A DNA stretch of 64,000 bases. Origin: DATAFF01 sp036265615. GTDB taxonomy: Bacteria > Pseudomonadota > Alphaproteobacteria > Rhizobiales > Aestuariivirgaceae. How positions within the stretch are numbered: position 1 is the stretch's first letter; each line of letters starts with the position of its first letter. Both the position numbers and the translations under genes were made by a program. The notes beneath the pieces are model-generated. The model saw only the letters and a list, made by a program, of their open reading frames with translations. It was not told the origin of the DNA and ran no database searches. Positions 8,139 through 17,413 of this stretch are shown here, one piece after another. The stretch spans positions 1-64,000 of the forward strand of contig DATAOT010000038.1 in NCBI GenBank assembly GCA_036265615.1, given 5' to 3'.

Positions 8139-9056
8139 TCAGTAGCCGACCAGGAACGGATTGAACCCGCCGCGCCGATAGCCCGTCTCGGTGACCAGCA
8201 TGTCAAGGCCGACGCTTGCCACGTCATCTGCGATCGGATCGATCTCGGGGTTCTTGAATTGCAGCATGATCTTCACAAATCGCTGGCAGGACGAGCAGGT
8301 CTCCGCCTTGATCGTGCCTGGACTGCCCTCGATCTGCTGATAGGCGATGCCGCCGGTCGATCCGCACAGCACGCATTTGATCCGCACGACGTGCCACAGC
8401 GTTCCGCACAGGGCGCAGGCACAGAAGCGCGCGCCATGTGCTCCGGGCCAGCCGACCACCAGCGAGGAGGCAGGTGGCGAGCCGCAGGCCGGACACAGCG
8501 TTTCGCCGACCGCCACCAGGCGCGTGATGTCGAGCCTCGATGCCATTCGCGCCAGATGGACCTGCAGGGCCGTCGCGACAAAGAGATGCGCTGCGAGACC
8601 TGCGGACGGGATCGTCCGCTCGAGCAGGCCGCCTGCCATTGCATGGCGTTCGGATTCATCGGCGCTCACCACGGCAGCAAGCCCCGCCCGTGCCGCATCG
8701 GGCATCGGGACCTCCGAAAGCCGGCTCAGCACCCGCTCCATGGTTGTCCCGAGTGCAGGGTCATCCAGCACGTGCCGCCGATCGAGCGCCGGCATCGCGA
8801 ATTGCCGCGACTGCTCGATCGCCTCCGCAGCGGGCATCCGGGGGTCCGGCAAGCCTGCCTGAACCTCGTCCTGAACCTCTGCGACGCGGCCGAGGAGCTG
8901 AAGATAGGGCGCAAGATCGTGGCGCTCGGCGATTGCCGCAAAGCGGCGGGCGCGGGCGCGGAAAAGCTGGGCCGGATCGGCAAGACGAGCGAAGGGCGGC
9001 TTGGCGACATCCCCGATCGGGATGGGATCATGCCGCGGCGTTGCGCCTTTGCTCAT
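8139..9056 (-). CDS. fdhE: Formate dehydrogenase accessory protein FdhE
   Basis: 305 residues from the ATG at 9056. FdhE is a cytoplasmic rubredoxin-like protein needed to mature respiratory formate dehydrogenase, probably by acting on the catalytic subunit before Tat export. The C-terminal half has four CxxC pairs (CPACG, CALCG, CVLCG, CSSCQ), the family hallmark. The N-terminal half is helical. It lies between the structural fdo genes and selA, as expected for a maturation factor. Confidence 0.93.
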   Translation of the reverse strand: MSKGATPRHDPIPIGDVAKPPFARLADPAQLFRARARRFAAIAERHDLAPYLQLLGRVAEVQDEVQAGLPDPRMPAAEAIEQSRQFAMPALDRRHVLDDPALGTTMERVLSRLSEVPMPDAARAGLAAVVSADESERHAMAGGLLERTIPSAGLAAHLFVATALQVHLARMASRLDITRLVAVGETLCPACGSPPASSLVVGWPGAHGARFCACALCGTLWHVVRIKCVLCGSTGGIAYQQIEGSPGTIKAETCSSCQRFVKIMLQFKNPEIDPIADDVASVGLDMLVTETGYRRGGFNPFLVGY

Positions 9057-9141
9057 ATTCCACCTCACGAACCACACGGGCCACGTGACAACCAGAGAAT
9101 GGCACGACCTTAGCCCAGATGCTTGCCGCTGACCAGATCTC

Positions 9142-9963
9142 TCAGGGCGCTGCCGGCACTCCCCCGGCCCCAGCCTGGCCTGTAATGACCTGCTGCAAGA
9201 GCTCCGGTCCGACCGAGATTTCGCCTGTGAAGGGCCGACTGTAGGCACTGATCAGCAGGACCGAAGCGGCAATGCCGGTTGCGAAAAGCGCCAACGCAAT
9301 CGCAGAAGCGAGCCGGTTGTCGCAATGAACTATGGCGATGGCGATGAGCGTGCAGAGAGCCTGGAGGAGGATCGCCGCCCATTTGATCGGGCTGACCGAT
9401 ATCTGGCTGACAACGATGCGCTGGCGTCGAGCATCCAAGGCGCGATGCAAATCGTTGATGATTTCGCGCTGCGCCGTCCTTTGGGCCTCGTCGGCCGGCT
9501 TCAATGCAAGGATGAGCCGCAGCGACTCGACGAGATGTTTTGGCAGCGCTTCGATCGTCAGGCGCTGCTGCGCCATGGCTCCCCATTCCTGCTTCACCGC
9601 TTCATCGATATGGCCAGCGATGAGCCGGTGCAGCTCTGCCTTGCGGTCTTCGGGGAAGCTCTCGGCGAGCAGGATCATGCCGCGAAGAGCGCTCGCCTCA
9701 GTCGCCACGGCGACCTTCGCCCGATCGAAATCGCTCCAGACCTGCACTGCAACGAAGCCGACAACAAGGCCGAAAATGATCCCAAGCGGCGGGAGCATGC
9801 CTGGCGAGAGCGCTTTGAAGGAGCGGGCCCGATCATCGACGGCAAGGCCGATCACCGCGAAATGAACGGCCGCAGCGACGAGATAGGTGGCTGCGAAGAC
9901 AACCACCGCCATCCATGTCAAGGGCAGGTTCAGGAGCCAATCACCCATGGAGCCGATGTCCAT
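9142..9963 (-). CDS. DUF4239-like membrane protein within the fdo/sel cluster
   Basis: 273 residues. Hydrophobic segments lie at about residues 15-45, 55-75 and two near 190-235. The central part is a charged helical soluble region (EDRKAELHRLIAGHIDEAVKQEWG). This layout and the GLVVGFVAVQVWSDFDRAK segment fit DUF4239, a bestrophin-like membrane family of unknown function, as I recall it. It is on the same strand as its neighbours but with larger gaps (168 bases upstream, 85 downstream), so it may have been inserted into the fdo/fdhE cluster. Confidence 0.75.
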   Translation of the reverse strand: MDIGSMGDWLLNLPLTWMAVVVFAATYLVAAAVHFAVIGLAVDDRARSFKALSPGMLPPLGIIFGLVVGFVAVQVWSDFDRAKVAVATEASALRGMILLAESFPEDRKAELHRLIAGHIDEAVKQEWGAMAQQRLTIEALPKHLVESLRLILALKPADEAQRTAQREIINDLHRALDARRQRIVVSQISVSPIKWAAILLQALCTLIAIAIVHCDNRLASAIALALFATGIAASVLLISAYSRPFTGEISVGPELLQQVITGQAGAGGVPAAP

Positions 9964-10131
9964 TGTTCAAAGTCTTATTGCACGCGCGGCGTTGCTCCCG
10001 TCAACCGGTGGCCTGGGAGTGATCCATGCAGTCGATGTGAAACAAGCGCCACGGGGCACCCGAGGCTCTTGCCCTCAGGGCATGGACACGATTGCCGAAT
10101 GCTTGATGGTGGGAAAGACCGCTAACGGGGC

Positions 10132-10806
10132 TTAGCTGGATCCCTTGCCACTGACCAGCTCTCTCAGCCATTTGCGGTGATGCCGCCAGGCCCATCCGCC
10201 CGTGACCTGGCCGCGCGTCATGGCATTGATCGTGCCCTTGACCCAGATCGCGGCATAGACATGGACGATCCACACGCAGATGATCGTCACCGCCGCGATG
10301 CTGTGGATGAGCACGGCGACCCGCTTCTGCTCGATCGTCGTGTACTGCCCGAAATAGATGTCCCAGATGACGAAGCCGGTCGCAATCAGGATGATGATCA
10401 GGAGCGACATCGACCAAAAAACGACTTTCTGGCCAGCATTGTACTTCCCCACCTCGGGCAGCCGCTCCTCGTGAGCAGACAGCACGTCGCGCAGCCGCGA
10501 CAACCACACGCTGTCAGTCCGAACCCAAAGATTGGCCCGCCAGAAGCGGATGAACAGGCCGAGGAAGCTGAAGAACAACACCACCCCGATCCAGGGGTGG
10601 ATGGCGCGCGTCGCCTGCCCGCCCCCGAACAGGCCGGTGAGGAAGAACAAGCTTGGATGGAACAGCGCAAGGCCCGAGAGCGCCAGCAGGATGAGGCTGA
10701 TCGCCGTGATCCAGTGATTGATGCGTGCGGCCGTGCTGTAGCGATCGACGATCACCGGATCGCCGGGATGCACCTTGTCGCCAGGCTCGATATCGTAGGC
10801 GGTCAT
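10132..10806 (-). CDS. fdoI: Formate dehydrogenase cytochrome b subunit (gamma)
   Basis: 224 residues, starting at the ATG that overlaps the fdoH stop (ATGA). Four membrane helices (about residues 30-55, 70-90, 130-150, 165-190) with helix-borne His residues (INHW, IHPW, LIHS, VHVY) fit the di-heme cytochrome b556 of FdnI/FdoI. It anchors the complex on the periplasmic face of the inner membrane and passes electrons from the iron-sulfur subunit to quinone. Length is normal. Confidence 0.94.
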   Translation of the reverse strand: MTAYDIEPGDKVHPGDPVIVDRYSTAARINHWITAISLILLALSGLALFHPSLFFLTGLFGGGQATRAIHPWIGVVLFFSFLGLFIRFWRANLWVRTDSVWLSRLRDVLSAHEERLPEVGKYNAGQKVVFWSMSLLIIILIATGFVIWDIYFGQYTTIEQKRVAVLIHSIAAVTIICVWIVHVYAAIWVKGTINAMTRGQVTGGWAWRHHRKWLRELVSGKGSS

Positions 10807-11747
10807 GATTGTCGCTCTGCCAATTGCTTCGCCCGTTCCTCTTCCTCGGGCGTAACGTTGTTGGCGCCATTCACCAGATAATGCACGAAGCCGATCGCGG
10901 TCATGGTTCCGATCGCTGCCAGCCCGGCATATTTGGTCACGCCCTTCCACAGTTCGACAATTCGACTGATCCGCGGGTTCTTGGGCAAGCCGGCATAGAG
11001 TTCCGGCCTGTCGGCGTGGCGCATGACGTACATGACGTGCGTCCCGCCGACACCGGGAGGATCGTACAGGCCAGCGTTCTTGTAGCCGCGATCCTGGAGA
11101 TCCTTGATGCGGCTCGCGGCGTGCTTCTTCATTTCTTCCTTGGTGCCGAACACGATCGCATGGGTCGGGCACGCCTTGGCGCAAGCCGGACCCTGACCGA
11201 CGGCGATCCGGTCGGAGCACAGCGTGCATTTATAGGCGGTGTTGTCGACCTTGGAGATGCGCGGGATGTTGAAGGGGCATCCCTTGATGCAATAACCACA
11301 GCCGATGCAGTTCTCATGGACGAAATCGACGATCCCGTTCGAGTACTGCACGATGGCCCCCGGTGCCGGGCACGCCTTCAGGCAGCCCGGATCGGCGCAA
11401 TGCATGCATCCGTCCTTGCGAATGAGCCATTCGAGATTGTTCGTCTCCGGATTGACCCATTCGGTGTAGCGCATGACCGTGAGGCTCTGCGGCGTCAAAT
11501 CGAGGGGATTGTCGTAGGTTCCGTGGTTGTAACCGATCGGCTGGCGCAGGTCGTTCCATTCGAGGCACGCCGCCTGGCACGCCTTGCAGCCGATGCACTT
11601 GGAGATGTCGATAAGCTTGGCGACCGGCTCGAGCTGGCGCTGCGGCGGCGGGACCGAGGATGCCGACCGCCGCACCAGATCGCCAGGGCCGAGCTTGCTC
11701 TCGATGTTCTCGGTCGACGGGTTGGAAAGCTCATATTCGAATGCCAT
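10803..11747 (-). CDS. fdoH: Formate dehydrogenase iron-sulfur subunit (beta)
   Basis: 314 residues. Four ferredoxin-type cysteine clusters occur in order: CIGCKACQAAC, CMHCADPGCLKAC, CIGCGYCIKGC, and CTLCSDR with CAKACP. They carry four [4Fe-4S] centres that relay electrons from the catalytic subunit to the cytochrome. A single C-terminal membrane anchor (YAGLAAIGTMTAIGFVHYLV) matches FdnH. It has no leader of its own; family members are exported in complex with the Tat-carrying alpha subunit. It begins 11 bases after fdoG ends. Confidence 0.96.
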   Translation of the reverse strand: MAFEYELSNPSTENIESKLGPGDLVRRSASSVPPPQRQLEPVAKLIDISKCIGCKACQAACLEWNDLRQPIGYNHGTYDNPLDLTPQSLTVMRYTEWVNPETNNLEWLIRKDGCMHCADPGCLKACPAPGAIVQYSNGIVDFVHENCIGCGYCIKGCPFNIPRISKVDNTAYKCTLCSDRIAVGQGPACAKACPTHAIVFGTKEEMKKHAASRIKDLQDRGYKNAGLYDPPGVGGTHVMYVMRHADRPELYAGLPKNPRISRIVELWKGVTKYAGLAAIGTMTAIGFVHYLVNGANNVTPEEEERAKQLAERQS

Positions 11748-11758
11748 GGCTTACCTCC

Positions 11759-14700
11759 CTACGCCACCGGGCCCGAGATGGGCTCGATATCGACCAGGAA
11801 CGCCTTGTACTCGGGAGTCTCGATGTTGGCATCGCCGACATAGGGGGTGAGCGAATTCGGTCCGAAGCCCTTTCGCGCAACCCCCACGAACCCCCAATGC
11901 AGGGGTATGCCGACGATGTGCACCGTCTTGCCATCGCAGGTGAGCGGAGTGATCCGCTTCGTCACCACCGCCTTGGCCTTGACCGATCCACGGTTCGACC
12001 ACACCCGCACCCAGCTGCCCGAGGTGATGCCCTTCTCCTTCGCCAGCTGGTCGCTGATCTCGACGAAGAACTCCGGCTGCAGGGCCGCATTGATACGATT
12101 GTGCTTGGTCCAGAAATGGAAGTGCTCGGTCAGCCGATACGAGGTCGCCGCATAGGGGAAGTCCTTGGCATCGCCGAACTGCTCCATGTCTCCCTTGAAT
12201 ACGCGTGCCGCCGGATTGCCTCGAATTTTCGGAGCGATCGGATTGGCGATAGGCGATTCGAAGGGCTCGTAATGGACCGGGAACGGGCCATCACGCATCA
12301 TATTGCGGGTGAACAGGCGGGCCGTTCCCTCCGCGTTCATGATGAAGGGACCGACAACCCCCGGCTTCGCAGTCACGGGAGCAATGTCGGGCACGTCATA
12401 GCCAGTCCACTTCGCCCCGTCCCACCACACGAGCTTTTTGCTTGGATTCCACGGGCTGCCGTTGATATCGGCAGACGCGCGATTATAGAGAATGCGTCGA
12501 TTGGCTGGCCAGGACCAGGTCCATTTGGGAAAGATGCCGACATCGTCCGGGTCGGTCGAGTCGCGACGCGCCATGTTGTTGCCGGCCTCGGTGAAAGAAC
12601 CGGAGTAAATCCAGCAGCCGCTTGCCGTGGTGCCGTTGTCACGCAAGGCGGCAAAGCCGGGCAGCTGCTTGCCCTTCGGCACGAGCACCTTGGTCGGGTC
12701 GTTGGGGTCCATGACGTCTTCCAGGGCAGACCCGTTGATCTCCTTGGCAAGTTCCTCTGCCGTCGGATTACCCGGATCCTTGTAGCGCCAGTCGAGATTG
12801 ACGATCGGCTCGGGTACCGGCCCGCCCTCCTTCTGGTAGAGAGCCTTCAGGCGCAGATAAATTTGCGCCATGATCCATCTGTCGCGCTTGGCTTCGCCGG
12901 GAGGCGTCCCTCCAGCCCAATGCCATTGCAGCCACCGCGCCGAGTTCACCAGCGTGCCATCATTCTCGGCGAAGCAGGTTGCCGGCAGCTGGATCACTTC
13001 GGTCTGAATCGTTGACGGATCGACCTCGTTGAACTCGCCATGGTTTTCCCAGAACCGCGCCGTTTCGGTCTCGAGCGGATCGATGGTGACGAGGAATTTC
13101 AGCTTCGACAGCGCGGCCGTGATCTTCTTGCGGTTGGGGAAAGCAAGCAGCGCGTTGAAGCCTTGGCAGAAATACCCATTCAACTTTCCCTGGAACATGA
13201 GGTCGAAGGTACGCAGAACATCGTACGAAGGAAGGTCGAGCTTGGGCAGATAGTCATAGGCAAAGTTATTCTCTGGCGTCGCCGCCGCACCCCACATGGC
13301 TTTTTGGAAGCTCACGAAGAACTTCCGATAGTTCTGCCAATAGCTCGTCTGGTCGGGGCGCAGAGGTTTGAAACCGCGGGTCGACATATAGACGTCGAGC
13401 GTCGGCTCCTTCTCGGTCGGGATCGTCAGATAGCCCGGCAACAGGTTCGACATCAGGCCGAGATCGGTCAGGCCCTGGATATTGGAGTGACCGCGTAGGG
13501 CATTCAGGCCGCCGCCGCGAACACCGATGTTGCCGAGGATCAGCTGCAGCATCGCCATGGCGCGGATGTTCTGCGAGCCTTTGGAGTGCTGCGTCCAGCC
13601 GAGCGCATACATCGAGGTCATGCTCTTGGCCGGCGTCGAGCATTCGCCGACCATCTCGGCCACCTTCAGGAACTTGTCCTTGGGCGTGCCGCAGATCCGC
13701 TCCACCAGTTCGGGCGTGTAGAGCGCCACATGCTGCTTCAGCAGCGCCCAGACCGAACGCGGATTTTGCAGCGTGTTGTCGGCGACGACGAAACCGTCGG
13801 GGCCGAGCTCATAGTCCCAGCTCGACCTTTCGTACTGACGCTTGGCCTCGTCATAGCCCGAGAACAGCCCGTCCTGATAGGTGAAGCCCGACTTGACGAT
13901 GTAAGGCGCATTGGTGAACGCCTTCACATAGTCCCACTGCACCTTGTTGTTGCTGATGCAGTAATTGATCAGCCCAAGCAGGAAGGCGATGTCGGTGCCC
14001 TGCCTGATCGGCACATAGAGGTCCGCAACCGCGGCCGAGCGCGTATAGCGCGGATCGACAACGATCAGCCTGGCGCTGCGATTGGCCAGCGCCTCGGTGA
14101 CCCATTTAAATCCGCAGGGATGCGCCTCTCCGGCATTCCCGCCCATGATGATGACGAGATCGGAATTCTTGATGTCCGTCCAGGAACTCGACATCGCGCC
14201 ACGACCAAAAGTTGGGGCCAAACTGGCCACCGTGGGGCCGTGTCAAACGCGAGCCTGGTTGTCGAACGCCAGGATCCCGAGGCTGCGCACGACCTTGTAG
14301 GTCGCCCACGCCGCTTCGTTGTTGGATGCCGAGGCCGCAAGGAACCCCGTGGTGAGCCAGCGATTGACCGTCACGCCGTCGCTGTTCTTGGCGATGAAGT
14401 TCTTGTCGCGATCGTCCTTCATCAGCCGGGCGACGCGGTCGAGCGCTTCGTCCCACGAGATCTGCTCGAACTTGTCCGATCCGGGCTTGCGGTGCATGGG
14501 ATATTTCAGCCGGGTCTCGGAATGGACGAAGTCGAGCAGTGCTGCACCTTTCGGGCAGAGCGTGCCGCGATTGACCGGATGGTCCACATCGCCCTCGATA
14601 TGAACGATTTCCGCGGTCTCGCCCTTGGCCAGGTTGCCCTTGGAATACAGGATGACGCCGCACGCCACCGAGCAATAGGGGCAGGTGTTGCGGGTCTCAG

Positions 14701-14842
14701 TCGTGCTCGCGAGCTTGAAGGGCCGGATCGCCGCCGCATAGGCGGATTCGACATCGCCGAACCCCCATGCACCGAGCGCCGTCCCTGCAACACCCGCGCT
14801 GGCGCCTGCTATGAACTGGCGCCGCGAGAGTTCCATGTTCAC
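11759..14842 (-). CDS. fdoG: Formate dehydrogenase catalytic subunit, selenoprotein (alpha)
   Basis: 1027 residues including selenocysteine at residue 200, encoded by TGA at 14243-14245; ignoring that codon splits the gene in two. The context ARV-Sec-HGPTVASLAPTFGRGAM is the classic FDH-N/O active site, where Sec coordinates Mo/W in the bis-MGD cofactor. The N-terminus has a Tat signal (SRRQF). CPYCSVAC with CPKG binds a [4Fe-4S] cluster. The GTG start at 14842 has AGGAG six bases upstream; ATG at 14836 is possible. The enzyme oxidises formate in the periplasm. All Sec machinery lies downstream on the same strand. Confidence 0.97.
14206..14245 (-). promoter_or_regulatory. SECIS-like stem-loop after the fdoG UGA
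   Basis: Counting the U of UGA as 1, the RNA has GGCC (18-21) and GGCC (27-30) around apical loop AGUUU. The bulged U17 and loop G23-U24, known to be critical for SelB binding in E. coli fdhF, are at the same positions here (window 14229, 14223, 14222). This supports UGA decoding as Sec. The fold was judged by eye. Confidence 0.8.
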
Positions 14843-14988
14843 GGTCTTCTCCTGAGCATCAAGCCCCCGCCGGGGGACACTCCCTGGGGCGCTCGTTAAC
14901 CCGAGCTTCCCGACAAATTTTCTGGAGAAAGGTTATTTTGAAACAATCTGGCTGTCAAACAGTCGGGCACTTCTGGCAGTATTCGGGC

Positions 14989-15216
14989 ATGAATGAAACA
15001 ACCCTCGATTTGCGCGGGTTGAACTGCCCGTTGCCCGTTCTGCGTGCGAAAAAGGCGCTCGCTCGCATCCCGGTTGGCGGAATTCTCGTGCTGGAATGCA
15101 CCGACCCGCTGACGGTGATCGACGTGCCCCACTTCGTCCGCCAGACCGGTCACGGCCTCCTCGGCCAGGAGCAGCGAAACGCGCTTTACATCTTCCGCCT
15201 CGTCCGACGGCACTGA
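14989..15216 (+). CDS. tusA: TusA/SirA-family sulfur carrier
   Basis: 75 residues from the ATG at 14989; an upstream TTG in the same frame is less likely. It has the TusA signature LDLRGLNCPLPVLRAKKAL, whose Cys in NCPxP accepts persulfide sulfur, followed by the usual LECTDPLTVIDVPHF strand-helix. TusA relays sulfur from IscS to tRNA thiolation or molybdoenzyme maturation, including formate dehydrogenase through FdhD. It is transcribed divergently from fdoG, so the shared upstream region (14843-14988) holds both promoters, although I see no clear regulator site there. Confidence 0.9.
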   Translation: MNETTLDLRGLNCPLPVLRAKKALARIPVGGILVLECTDPLTVIDVPHFVRQTGHGLLGQEQRNALYIFRLVRRH

Positions 15217-15219
15217 ACC

Positions 15220-16242
15220 TCAGCGAAGCGAGGCAGCTCTCGGGGCTGCCCAGCGCCCCGCGGTATCCGCAATGAGCCCGACCATCTCATACATGATCGC
15301 GCCCGCAACCATGGCGGTGATGTGATTGGCCTGATCCTTCGTCGGCATCAGGCAGACGACATCTCCCCCGATGACGTCCCGACCGCGAAGGGAGCGTAGA
15401 ATTCGGGTCACCTCATCCATGTTCCACCCGGTCACGGCAGGCTCGATGTTGGAGACTGCCGGCGCGACCGAAGGGTCGAGGCAATCGAGGTCGAAGGTGA
15501 TGTAGACCGGCCCGTCCCCGATCCGGCTCTGGACGATCTCGATTGCCCGCTCCGGTCCAAGCGACCGGTAGCGCTCCATGGTGACGACCTCGTAGCCGAG
15601 ATCGTAGGAGAGCTTGAGCCAATCGCGGCCGCGAGGATTGCCCCGCATTCCGATCTGGACGCTGCGCTCGGGATCGACATTGCCTTGCCGGACCAGATAG
15701 GACGCCCAATTCGCTGCCGATTTCCTTGCTCCAAACCAGTGGTCGAGATTTTCATAGGCATCGGTGTGGGCATCGAGATGGAGAAGGGCCGTCTTGCCGC
15801 CTTTCGTCAGCCTGGCATCCTTGCCGGCGATCGCCTGGACGATGGCCCCGGTGATGCCGTGATCGCCGCCGATCGAGACCGGTCGCGCTCCGGCCTGATC
15901 GATGTGCCGGAAGAATCCCGAGATCCGCTCGACCGAACGCTCATTGTCGCCAGCCTCGGGGAGGGGCACATCGCCGAGGTCGTTGATGCGGCAGGCGGTC
16001 CACGGGTCGAAGTCGAAGGCGGCATGGTAACGTCGCGCATTGGCCGAGACGTTGCGCACGGCGCGCGGGCCGAGATGCTGATCGCGCTCGGTCGAATTGT
16101 TGCCTGCCGAATGCGGCACGCCCACGAGCGCAATGTCGGCGTTCGCCGGATCGGGATCGAAAGGGGCCCGAAACAAGGTCGGAATGCCCCACCAATTGAG
16201 CAAGTCGATCTGGGCCCGGTCGGTCTTCTCGTCGTGCACCAT
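15220..16242 (-). CDS. Ureohydrolase (agmatinase/arginase family) protein 1
   Basis: 340 residues. The binuclear metal site of the family is complete: GGDHG (about residue 127), DAHTD (about 156) and DLDCLDPS (about 253). Such enzymes hydrolyse a guanidino group to urea, with agmatine, guanidinobutyrate, arginine or guanidine as possible substrates; the substrate cannot be read from sequence. It lies 34 bases downstream of a second, divergent paralogue. The extended N-terminus (LLNWWGIPTLFRAPF) is typical of the larger agmatinase-like branch. It converges with tusA. Confidence 0.85.
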   Translation of the reverse strand: MVHDEKTDRAQIDLLNWWGIPTLFRAPFDPDPANADIALVGVPHSAGNNSTERDQHLGPRAVRNVSANARRYHAAFDFDPWTACRINDLGDVPLPEAGDNERSVERISGFFRHIDQAGARPVSIGGDHGITGAIVQAIAGKDARLTKGGKTALLHLDAHTDAYENLDHWFGARKSAANWASYLVRQGNVDPERSVQIGMRGNPRGRDWLKLSYDLGYEVVTMERYRSLGPERAIEIVQSRIGDGPVYITFDLDCLDPSVAPAVSNIEPAVTGWNMDEVTRILRSLRGRDVIGGDVVCLMPTKDQANHITAMVAGAIMYEMVGLIADTAGRWAAPRAASLR

Positions 16243-16276
16243 CGCCGGCTCCTCTTCGCGGTAAAAGATTGGGGAC

Positions 16277-17242
16277 TCAAGCGGTCGAATTGTCGAAATA
16301 GCCCGCGGCCGCCGCCGCGCCGATCAGGTTGACGATCAGCCGACCGGCAGTGATCGCCGTGATGCGGTTGACATCCAGCTTCGGTGTTATCTCGACGATG
16401 TCCATTCCGATGACGCGGCCCTTTCTCACCAGGCCGTGAATGAGCTTGCGAGCCTGGTGGAAGGTGAGGCCGCCCGGTGCCGGGCCGGCCACCGCCGGCA
16501 TCACCGAGGGATCCATGCCGTCCGCATCGATGGTGATGTAATAGCGCCCCCCGTCGGGAATTCGCTCGAGGACGGCATCCATTCCGATGTCATGCAATTC
16601 CCAGGCGGTGGTGATATGTGCGCCATAGGTGGCCGCGGCTTCCACCTCCTCGGGCCGTGCGCTTCCTGCCGATCGCATCCCGATCTGGAATATCTGATCG
16701 ATGTGCGGCATGTCGGATGCGCGCCGGATCGGGCTCGAAAGCCCCTCGCGCACGCCGTTCACCTCGTCGCGCCAGTCGATATGCGCATCGATCTGCACAA
16801 GCGTGACCGGGCCATGCCGATCGAGCGCCCTGAAGACGGGAATCGGGATCGCATGGTCTCCTCCGAGGACGATCGGCATGGCGCCTGCGTCAAGGATCTT
16901 GCGCACGACCCTCTCGGCTTTGCCGGTGTAGCTGCCGAAATCATGGAGATCGGCTGCGACATCGCCGCAGTCAACGACGCGGAGGTTACGCCCCATGTAG
17001 AGCGGCCCGCCGATGTCATAGTCGTACCGCTCGAGCGAGCGCAGCGCCCGATCGCTGGCCTGACGGATGGCGGTCGGTGCATTGGTCTGGTCGTTGCTGA
17101 TGTCGTCCACCGAGTAGGCTCTTCCATAGGGAATGCCGAGAAAGGCGACATCTGCTCGCAGCCTGTCGAGATCGGTAACCACCTCCGAAAAGAGCAGACT
17201 CCGATGCCCATGCTTGGGCGGGACAGTGAGGACCGTGGACAT
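16277..17242 (-). CDS. Ureohydrolase (agmatinase family) protein 2
   Basis: 321 residues from the ATG at 17242, preceded by GAGG at a good distance; the open frame extends 14 codons further. Metal motifs are GGDHA, DAHID and DADGMDPS. The last differs from the D-x-D-C-x-D-P of its neighbour by Gly-Met in place of Cys-Leu, but the three metal Asp positions remain. It is the first gene of a two-gene ureohydrolase operon. Tandem non-identical copies suggest either different substrates or a hetero-oligomer; both are inference. Confidence 0.85.
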   Translation of the reverse strand: MSTVLTVPPKHGHRSLLFSEVVTDLDRLRADVAFLGIPYGRAYSVDDISNDQTNAPTAIRQASDRALRSLERYDYDIGGPLYMGRNLRVVDCGDVAADLHDFGSYTGKAERVVRKILDAGAMPIVLGGDHAIPIPVFRALDRHGPVTLVQIDAHIDWRDEVNGVREGLSSPIRRASDMPHIDQIFQIGMRSAGSARPEEVEAAATYGAHITTAWELHDIGMDAVLERIPDGGRYYITIDADGMDPSVMPAVAGPAPGGLTFHQARKLIHGLVRKGRVIGMDIVEITPKLDVNRITAITAGRLIVNLIGAAAAAGYFDNSTA

Positions 17243-17328
17243 CGTTGAACCTCGGCGCGGAGCGATCTCGACATCAAGGATCATGCATCAGGCGTTCGTC
17301 AATCGTGGACGCAACAAAGCGGCGACCG

Positions 17329-17367
17329 CTCATGGCCGGCCTGACCCGAGCGGGGACCGGCCATGAG
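17329..17367. repeat. Palindromic intergenic repeat, copy 1
   Basis: CTCATGGCCGG (17329-17339) and its exact inverse CCGGCCATGAG (17357-17367) flank a 17-base GC-rich centre. Related palindromes occur at 40600-40680 and, degenerate, at 53744-53768. Interspersed CATGGCCGG palindromes of this kind are common between genes in Rhizobiales, to my knowledge. Confidence 0.75.
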
Positions 17368-17413
17368 ACGAGGACGCGAGCGACCTCGGCGCGAGACCGG
17401 TTGCCGACAAGCG

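Noticed and set aside
14243..14842. A separate 199-residue gene ending at 14243
   Set aside because: Its end is the UGA at the conserved Sec position of fdoG; the downstream frame continues the same protein.
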